From: Cloacibacillus sp.
GTDB lineage: Bacteria; Synergistota; Synergistia; Synergistales; Synergistaceae
Length of the DNA: 64,000 nucleotides
Assembly: GCA_036655895.1 (NCBI GenBank)
Contig: JAVVPF010000014.1
Span: 1 to 64,000, forward strand
Direction: 5' to 3'
How positions within the stretch are numbered: position 1 is the first letter of the stretch; every line of letters starts with the position of its first letter. Below the pieces are notes generated by a model. The model saw only the letters and a list, made by a program, of their open reading frames with translations. It did no database searches and had not been told where the DNA came from. The position numbers and the translations under genes are program-made. This document shows, in pieces, positions 58,369 through 64,000 of this stretch.

Positions 58369-59565
58369 CTATGCGGTCATTGTAAGCGCCATATATGCCT
58401 CCCAGGCGGCCGCAAAGGGGAGCATACTCTCTGGAATGTCGTAGCGCGGATGGTGCAGCGGATATTCAAGCCCGGTGCCCAAAAGCATGAAGACGGAGGG
58501 CACGCTGTTGCTGAAAAATGAGAAATCCTCACCCGAGAGCAGCGGACGTTCCAACATCGTTATGCCCTCTTCGCCGAAAAAAGGAACCCCGATATGCGTC
58601 AGTGAATCCAGCATTTCGAGGTTATTGTCTACCTGTGCGTAGTTGCGGGTATATTCTACAGAGGCTATGCCGCGCAGCGCCTTAGCTATGCCGGGGGCCA
58701 CAGTTTCTATGCGGCTCTGCACAAAATCGCGCGTGCGTGAATCAAAGGCTCGCAGCGTGCCCCAAAGATTGGCCTGTTCCGGGATGATGTTATAGGCCGC
58801 GCCGGCCTCCACCTGTCCAAACGAGACTACTACGGGTTCGCGCGGGTCTACCTCGCGCGCGAGCATCGTCTGGATGGTGATTATTATATTTGCTGCGATA
58901 GTGACTGGGTCGACCGTCAGGTGCGGCTCCGCGCCGTGCCCTGAGGCTCCGTGGATGTCTATATGGATGCGGTCGGAAAGGGCCGTCATGACGCCGCGGC
59001 GCGAGAACAGTTCGCCGTATGGAAGCTCTGAGGCCCAATTTACGGCGGCGCAGCGGCCGATGTTGAACTTTTCGATGAAATGATTTTCCGTAAGCGACTT
59101 TGCGCCGCTGCGGCCTTCGCCCGCCGGCTGGAAAAGAAAAACGATCTTTTGGCTGAGCGCCTCTGGCATTTCGGACAACACGGCGGCCGCGCCAAGGAGC
59201 GAGGCCATCTCCGCGTCGTGCCCGCAGCCGTGCATGACGCCGGGGATACAGGAGGAAAACGGCAGTCCGGTCTGTTCGTCGGCCGCTATCGCGTCCATCG
59301 TCGCACGCAACATCAGCGCCTGGCCGGGAAGGTCTGCGCCAAGCACGCCCACAACGGATGTCTGCGCGGCAAAGCCGCACGTCACCTCCATGCCGGGAAG
59401 TGATCTCAGGACATTTGTGATTTTAGAGGCGGTGATATTTTCTTCAAATGCAAGCTCTGGAAATTGGTGAAAATCTCTTCGCCAGTCCTGCATCTCCTCC
59501 ATGATTTTTTCCGCCCGCTCAAGCAGCGACGCTCCTAAAGCGGAAAGTTCGATCTGATCACTCAT
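58369..59565 (-). CDS. M20-family metal-dependent amidohydrolase
   Basis: About 398 aa of the M20D group (N-acyl-amino-acid or hippurate hydrolases, IAA-amino-acid hydrolases). Metal-site motifs: GVMHGCGHDAEMASLLGAA near residue 90, the FLFQPAGEGRSGAKSL Glu pair and ASGHGAEPH; C-terminal GEDFSFFSNSVPSVF. The usual EE is replaced by GEGRSGA, common in this group. The ATG at 59565 is preferred because AAGGA is nine bases upstream. It heads the minus-strand group with the acyl-CoA synthetase, citC and citX. The cleaved amide is unknown. Confidence 0.87.
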   Translation of the reverse strand: MSDQIELSALGASLLERAEKIMEEMQDWRRDFHQFPELAFEENITASKITNVLRSLPGMEVTCGFAAQTSVVGVLGADLPGQALMLRATMDAIAADEQTGLPFSSCIPGVMHGCGHDAEMASLLGAAAVLSEMPEALSQKIVFLFQPAGEGRSGAKSLTENHFIEKFNIGRCAAVNWASELPYGELFSRRGVMTALSDRIHIDIHGASGHGAEPHLTVDPVTIAANIIITIQTMLAREVDPREPVVVSFGQVEAGAAYNIIPEQANLWGTLRAFDSRTRDFVQSRIETVAPGIAKALRGIASVEYTRNYAQVDNNLEMLDSLTHIGVPFFGEEGITMLERPLLSGEDFSFFSNSVPSVFMLLGTGLEYPLHHPRYDIPESMLPFAAAWEAYMALTMTA

Positions 59566-59675
59566 CCCCATACTTCCTTCCGGTGCCTGCCTAAAGAATA
59601 CCAAACTAAATATCCGAATAGTTTATCACAATTTACCGTTAAAGTGTAAAATAATGGGAGACTGGGGGAGTTGGA

Positions 59676-60560
59676 TTGACCGATTCACAAAAGGGCGCGG
59701 CCTGCGCGTTCCTCTCATATCTGTGTTGGGGGTCGATGCCGGTATACTGGAAGGCTCTCGCGCATGTTTCATCTTTTGTTATACTATGCAACCGCGTACT
59801 TTGGTCCGCGGTCTTCACTATCATGGTGATCGCGGGCGCGCGGATGTGGAGCACGGGCGCCGCCTTCGCCGCAAAAAATAAACGGCAGACGCTTTGGCTC
59901 GTCGTAGGAGGATTTCTCATCACCTTCAACTGGGGGCTTTATATATGGGCCATCAACGATGGACGGATACTTGAAACGAGCCTCGGCTATTACATCAATC
60001 CGCTTGTCTCGATGTGCTTCGGGATGCTCTTTTTCGGCGAGCGCATGAGGCGCGCGCAAGTGGCGGCGCTTTTGCTCGCGCTTGCCGGGGTGCTCGTGCA
60101 GGTCTTTTATCTTGGCGAGGTGCCGCTCGTATCGCTCGGCCTTGCGCTCTCCTTCGGCCTCTACGGAGTGCTGAAAAAAGCCGTCGCAGTCTCCCCGCCC
60201 ATAGGTCTTTTCATCGAGACCATCTCCGTCGCCCCCGCGGCTCTCTTATGGCTCTGGTACATGCAGCGCACGGGAGAGGCGACTTATCCTTATGATATGT
60301 GGACCTATCTGCTGCTTGCCGGAACCGGAATCATGACCTCCGTGCCGCTTTTTTTATTTGCCTACGCGACAAAGCGCATAGAGCTGACGGCGCTTGGCTT
60401 TATACAGTTCGTCTCGCCCACCCTCACCTTTCTTATCGGCACGCTCATCTACCATGAGCCGCTCTCACCGATAAGAACGCTGACCTTTGTGCTGATTTGG
60501 AGCGCGGTCGCTGTATACTGCGCCGATAAAATTTATCTCGCGCGGCGCGAAACTCATTGA
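59676..60560 (+). CDS. rarD: RarD-type EamA transporter
   Basis: A 294-aa membrane protein with ten helices of the RarD subgroup. Opening SQKGAACAFLSYLCWGSMPVYWKAL, then CNRVLWSAVFTIMVI, NWGLYIWAINDGRILETSLGYYINPLVSM and a C-terminal GFIQFVSPTLTFLIG. TTG start with GGGGGAG five bases upstream. Substrate unknown. Divergent from the M20 peptidase gene. Confidence 0.88.
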   Translation: MTDSQKGAACAFLSYLCWGSMPVYWKALAHVSSFVILCNRVLWSAVFTIMVIAGARMWSTGAAFAAKNKRQTLWLVVGGFLITFNWGLYIWAINDGRILETSLGYYINPLVSMCFGMLFFGERMRRAQVAALLLALAGVLVQVFYLGEVPLVSLGLALSFGLYGVLKKAVAVSPPIGLFIETISVAPAALLWLWYMQRTGEATYPYDMWTYLLLAGTGIMTSVPLFLFAYATKRIELTALGFIQFVSPTLTFLIGTLIYHEPLSPIRTLTFVLIWSAVAVYCADKIYLARRETH

Positions 60561-60952
60561 CATGTAGTGTTTTAGCGATAGAATTATAGATAATATTTCA
60601 CACGAGAAATGGGCGTTTATATGTTTCTGAAACATATGGCATCGGCGGGTTCATATTGCCCGCGGTAAAGCCCTGCACTCACAATCTAATCACATACTCC
60701 TTTCATCCGGGCGCAAATGCGCCCCCTTTTCGTCTTTATAAAAGACCAGACTGAATATTCCTGGCCCGCGCGTCGCCGAAAACCCGGCGTAAGGCGGGTC
60801 TTGCCGCCCATAGAATTGCCGTTGCCGAAAGAGGCGCCGTTATTAAGATGAAAGATGTTTTTTAAGCATCGCGCGCTTGTCTGTTTTTCATCATATCTTT
60901 GAGAAGGCGCGATGAAGAATACGGCGGGAATACAGCAAAGGGAGGAAAACTA
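60561..60952. other. Intergenic region with terminator and GC-rich structured segment
   Basis: Almost 400 bp with no gene. GGGCGC-AAAT-GCGCCC followed by CCTTTT (60709-60730) is a terminator candidate, probably for rarD. From about 60753 to 60840, three GC-rich hairpins stand in series: CGCCG/CGGCG, GGCGG/CCGCC and a GCC-GAAAGA-GGC type. I do not recognise them as a known riboswitch. They could be the leader of the surface-protein gene. Confidence 0.5.
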
Positions 60953-63019
60953 ATGCGGCAGCGAAAAGAGAAAAAAATCAGGGCGGCGGTTTTGGTGGGC
61001 GCGCTCGTTTTTGCCATTGCGGCGGGAGTGTTTTTGTCGCCGCTTCCGGCGGCGGCCGCTTGGGACGGAAGCGCGGACACTTCGTGGTACAACGATTCAC
61101 AGAGCGTTTTTACAATATGCTCGCCAGCCCAGCTTGCGGGGCTGGCAATGCTGCTTGACGGAAACAATGCGCTCTCCGCCGATTTTTCCGAAAAGACGAT
61201 ACGGCTTGCAGCCGACATCGACCTTGCCGGGAAGCAGTGGACTCCAATCGGAGCATGGGTGGACAGCAAAAAGACGCGGCCGTTTCGCGGCATCTTTGAC
61301 GGACAGGGACATAAGATAACAGGCCTTTATGTGACATCGGGGCGCTGCGCTGGACTTTTCGGCTATGTGCGAAACGGCGTCATCAAGAATCTCTCTGTGG
61401 CCGGTTCCGTCAGCGGCGGCAGCTATATGGGCGCCGTTGCGGGCTGGATAGAAGGAATGGGCGGCGATTCGCTGATAGAGAACTGCCGCGTCGTTGTTGC
61501 TGTAAGCAGCGCGAAAGCGGCCTATATCGGAGCCGTCGCGGGCTACAATAAAGGAAGCGGAGGCACGGCCTCGATAGTCGCGTGCAGCGCGGATTCAACG
61601 CTTACCACCAGCTACGACGGCCCTAACGCCGGCTTTATCGGCGGCATAACTGGAGGAAATCTGAGTTACTCCGGCGGCGCAGCCGTGGTGCAGGGCTGCG
61701 CCGCCTCATCCGCCATCGCCATTCCAGAAAACGGCGTCAACACAAACTGGCAGGCGGGCCTCGTCTGCGGGACAAACAGAAGCACGGAGGCGGAACTTTC
61801 GTCCGTCTTAAACTGCGCCGCCACGGGCCTCATAAAAGGAGACGCGCTCTACGCGGGCGGCGTCACGGGCCACAATTACGCCTACTCTCGCGGCTCCGTC
61901 GTCCTTGATTCCTGTATCGTTACAGCGGACATCTCTACAACCCACCCCGTGGGGATGGCGGGCGGCGTTGAAGGCTACAACTACACCGTCAATGAAGGCG
62001 CGTCGCAGGTACGAAACTGTTTCTTCAACGGCTCTGTAAAAGGAGCTGCGGCTGCGGGAGGCGTCGCGGGTACAAGCGCCTGTATGGCGCAAAGCACCTC
62101 CGTCTATTTCAACTGCGTCACGCAGGGCGCTTGCGTAGCAACAAACTCAGCTTCCGGCAGCACGCAGGGCTGCGCTGGGGTAATAGCGCTCGTTCAGTGC
62201 AACGAAGCCTCCAGCATCTCTATTCAGAACTGCTCCTCCGAGACTGTCCTAAGTTTCCAAAGCGGCGTTGAACACAAGGGAGGAGTAGCGGGATACGTGG
62301 ATATAATGGACGGCGCCTCGGCCTGTCTTATCAAAAACTGCTCCGCCGCATCGCCGCTTTCCGCCGCTTCCGGCGCGGGTTACGCGGGCGGCGTTGCCGG
62401 TTATATCAGAAGCGCTGGCGGCGCGGTGACGGTCGCAAACTGCGGATGGCTTGATGCGGGCGGCGCGCCGGCTTTCGGAGGAACCAGCGGGCAAGTGCTT
62501 TCAAACGCGGCCTCTTTTGACGCGGCGGAGCTTTCAAGCGGAGTAGTCGCCGCCTGCCTGCCAAACCAAGCGGCGCTTTTCTTCGATATGGACAAAGGAG
62601 CGGCCTCCGCCTCTTTCAACCTTGTCACCTATCCGTCAACAGGAGCCGATTTTTCAAAATATGTAAGCTGCGGCGTTAAAAATACAAACACAGGCGCCGT
62701 CTTTGCCGCGGCTTCGGCAAATGTAGTGACAGTCGCCCCGCTTGCCGCCGGCGGCGCGCAGATAACGGCGGCGCTTTCGTTAAAACCGACGCTCTTTGCC
62801 GGCGCAAGCGGCCAACAGGCGGAGGCGGTAGAGGCCGGTCCATCCGTATTTGCCTGGGTGCGGGCAAATACAACTCCCGAGCCTGTCAAACCTGTAGTGC
62901 CGGGAAGTTCCGGCGGGGGCGGCTGTTCTGCAGGATATGGCGTGCTTTTGCTTGCGGCGCTTTTGCCGCTTGCTTTGTATAAAAAAATAAGCGGCGTCAA
63001 AGGCCGCTTTCGCAAATAA
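60953..63019 (+). CDS. Secreted GLUG-repeat surface protein with Synergist-CTERM sorting signal
   Basis: A 688-aa exported protein. Signal peptide about residues 1-35 (KKIRAAVLVGALVFAIAAGV, cleavage after AAAA). The body is a repetitive beta-helix with many GLUG-like units (GLFGYVRNGVIKNL, GAVAGWIEG, GAVAGYNKG, GGVTGHNYA, GGVEGYNYT, GGVAGYVDI, GGVAGYIRS), each followed by a Cys-containing strand. The C-terminus has SGGGGCSAGYG, the hydrophobic VLLLAALLPLALY and a basic tail, the layout of the Synergist-CTERM signal. AAAGGGAGG precedes the ATG; the earlier opening at 60899 lacks a ribosome site. Probably cell-surface attached; ligand unknown. Confidence 0.85.
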   Translation: MRQRKEKKIRAAVLVGALVFAIAAGVFLSPLPAAAAWDGSADTSWYNDSQSVFTICSPAQLAGLAMLLDGNNALSADFSEKTIRLAADIDLAGKQWTPIGAWVDSKKTRPFRGIFDGQGHKITGLYVTSGRCAGLFGYVRNGVIKNLSVAGSVSGGSYMGAVAGWIEGMGGDSLIENCRVVVAVSSAKAAYIGAVAGYNKGSGGTASIVACSADSTLTTSYDGPNAGFIGGITGGNLSYSGGAAVVQGCAASSAIAIPENGVNTNWQAGLVCGTNRSTEAELSSVLNCAATGLIKGDALYAGGVTGHNYAYSRGSVVLDSCIVTADISTTHPVGMAGGVEGYNYTVNEGASQVRNCFFNGSVKGAAAAGGVAGTSACMAQSTSVYFNCVTQGACVATNSASGSTQGCAGVIALVQCNEASSISIQNCSSETVLSFQSGVEHKGGVAGYVDIMDGASACLIKNCSAASPLSAASGAGYAGGVAGYIRSAGGAVTVANCGWLDAGGAPAFGGTSGQVLSNAASFDAAELSSGVVAACLPNQAALFFDMDKGAASASFNLVTYPSTGADFSKYVSCGVKNTNTGAVFAAASANVVTVAPLAAGGAQITAALSLKPTLFAGASGQQAEAVEAGPSVFAWVRANTTPEPVKPVVPGSSGGGGCSAGYGVLLLAALLPLALYKKISGVKGRFRK

Positions 63020-63063
63020 GAACGGTCTCCGCTGCGCGCCGGCGCACGCGGCATCTAAAAACA

Positions 63064-63107
63064 AAAAAGCCGCAAAACATATCAAGCGACATGTTTTGCG
63101 GCTTTTT
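63064..63107. terminator. Bidirectional terminator between the surface-protein gene and rplS
   Basis: Perfect stem of at least 16 bp (core AGCCGCAAAACAT / ATGTTTTGCGGCT) with a 10-nt loop and A/T runs on both sides, suiting the convergent genes. Confidence 0.93.
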
Positions 63108-63132
63108 ATTTTTCCGTGGATGCGGGAGATTC

Positions 63133-63495
63133 TTAGGCGAAATCTCTGCGCTCTTTGATGCGTGCGGCTTTTCCGCTGAGGTTGCGGAGATAGTAGAGCT
63201 TCGCGCGGCGGACGCGGCCTTTGCGGGCCACTTCTATCTTGTCCACTGAGGGGCAATGCACCGGGAAGATTCTTTCTACGCCGATTCCGTTGGATATTTT
63301 GCGGACGATGAAGTTCTCGCGGAGACCGCCGTGCTGACGGCCGATCACTACGCCTTCAAATATCTGTATACGTTCGCGGTTACCCTCTTTGACCTTAACG
63401 TGCACCTTTACGGTGTCGCCGGAGCGGAACTCAGGGATGGAATCCGCGTCTTTGCGGAATTTCTTCTCAACCAGAGCTATTCTTGGATCCTGCAT
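63133..63495 (-). CDS. rplS: 50S ribosomal protein L19
   Basis: A 120-aa ribosomal protein L19. Full-length match to the family: [54 protein letters not shown] and [20 protein letters not shown]. Located at the 30S-50S interface. GGAGGG upstream of ATG. The RNA methyltransferase gene lies upstream on the same strand, as is usual for the rpsP-trmD-rplS neighbourhood. Confidence 0.98.
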   Translation of the reverse strand: MQDPRIALVEKKFRKDADSIPEFRSGDTVKVHVKVKEGNRERIQIFEGVVIGRQHGGLRENFIVRKISNGIGVERIFPVHCPSVDKIEVARKGRVRRAKLYYLRNLSGKAARIKERRDFA

Positions 63496-63577
63496 GAGGT
63501 TTTCCCTCCTTTTTCAGTAATGATTTATTTTTGTTTCAGAGCCAAAAGGCCCTTATCTGTAGCTTTCTTCGCCTGGC

Positions 63578-64000
63578 TCAGCGCCAGCCGAAAAATCTGT
63601 CGAGCGTGATGCTCACCGCGCTCCTCACCGAGAGATGGTTCCAGCCGTCGTGTCCGCCAGTTATAGGCGTCATTACCGCGTCCGCCAAGTCCATCGCCTC
63701 GCTGTGAAGCCCCCAGCCCGTGCCGAAGATGAAGACGGGGCTGTGGTCTCTTGCAAAAATCTCGCGTTTCAAAGAGAGCCAGTGCCGCGCGCCTTCGTGA
63801 TGTTTTGCCGTGGTAGCTATCTTGAAGGGCGCTTTTTTCTCCCTTTCCGCAACCCAGGCGAGCGCTTTTTGGACGGAGGCGAATATCTTCAGCGTGGAGA
63901 AGGCCTCTTTGCGGTCGGGATTATATTCCGAGCCCCAGCCCGTCGTCCAGTGGTCAGCTATTCGCTTCGCCATCTCGCGCTGCTGCGCAAGCGGAGTGAT
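63578..64000 (-). CDS. SPOUT-type RNA methyltransferase, partial (runs off right edge)
   Basis: The last 140 codons or so of a protein whose frame stays open to the window end (ITPLAQQREMAKRIADHW before the first internal Met). Recognisable C-terminal half of the SAM-dependent RNA methyltransferase family found beside trmD/rplS in several deep-branching bacteria: KIATTAKHHEGARHW, FIFGTGWGLHSEAMDLAD and PITGGHDGWNHLSVRSAVSITLDRFFG, the last two forming the knot-type SAM site. The Met at 63973 is internal; the true start lies beyond the window. It probably modifies tRNA or rRNA. Confidence 0.8.
   Translation of the reverse strand: MTPLAQQREMAKRIADHWTTGWGSEYNPDRKEAFSTLKIFASVQKALAWVAEREKKAPFKIATTAKHHEGARHWLSLKREIFARDHSPVFIFGTGWGLHSEAMDLADAVMTPITGGHDGWNHLSVRSAVSITLDRFFGWR

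Noticed and set aside
1-64000. CRISPR arrays, tRNA or rRNA genes, insertion sequences, prophage
   Set aside because: Looked for repeat-spacer patterns, T-loop-like segments and transposase-like frames; none convincing. This is by eye, so short RNA genes could be missed.

Overview
The window looks like chromosomal DNA of an anaerobic, amino-acid- or organic-acid-fermenting bacterium of the phylum Synergistota, possibly close to Cloacibacillus (genus is inference). The best single clue is the protein at 60953-63019. It ends in a Gly-rich/Cys stretch, a hydrophobic segment and a basic tail, as in the Synergist-CTERM sorting signal. Several TRAP transporters, citrate-lyase-type enzymes, Fe-S and selenium-linked molybdenum-hydroxylase genes and the absence of respiratory genes fit that lifestyle. 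I saw no rRNA, tRNA, CRISPR array, insertion sequence or prophage.

Layout. 1-5.4 kb: glycerate kinase (cut by the left edge) with a CdaR-like regulator, a beta-propeller protein, an IclR regulator and an HMG-CoA-lyase-family enzyme. 5.5-18.9 kb: a carbohydrate/hydroxyacid-type catabolic region. It holds two paralogous TIM-barrel isomerases around a GntR regulator, two short-chain dehydrogenases, a complete DctPQM TRAP transporter, an AEC permease, a ThDP enzyme, a CoA-acylating aldehyde dehydrogenase and an EamA permease. 19.3-22.4 kb (minus): an ALDH4-type dehydrogenase and a B12-binding radical SAM protein.

22.8-31.9 kb: a FadR-type regulator, an HD-domain protein, two aconitase/isopropylmalate-isomerase-type large+small subunit pairs, an isocitrate-dehydrogenase-like enzyme and citrate lyase CitD-CitE-CitF. 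Read as one pathway, these could carboxylate a 2-oxoacid such as 2-oxoglutarate, isomerise the product and cleave it to acetate plus a 2-oxoacid. The accessory genes citC and citX lie at 55.2-56.8 kb.

32.1-49.9 kb: an IclR regulator divergent from a long operon. The operon encodes class I fumarase/mesaconase beta and alpha subunits, an enamidase-like amidohydrolase, 3-methylaspartate ammonia-lyase, an Fe-S protein resembling 6-hydroxynicotinate reductase, a TAXI-type TRAP transporter, a UPF0280 (ApbE-like) protein, a three-subunit molybdenum hydroxylase, an OYE-GltD fusion flavoprotein and a YqeB-type selenium/molybdenum accessory protein. It mixes the upper part of nicotinate fermentation with the lower part of the methylaspartate route and is the most unusual system here. 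A pathway for an N-heterocycle ending in mesaconate, citramalate and citramalate lyase is my leading hypothesis; it is inference.

50.2-64 kb: mostly housekeeping and accessory genes: DUF3795 and B3/B4 proteins, a Gx/NusG-II/ApbE flavinylation-type cluster, a CorC-like protein, DUF805, CitX/CitC, an acyl-CoA synthetase, an M20 peptidase, RarD, the surface protein, ribosomal protein L19 and a partial SPOUT-type RNA methyltransferase at the right edge.
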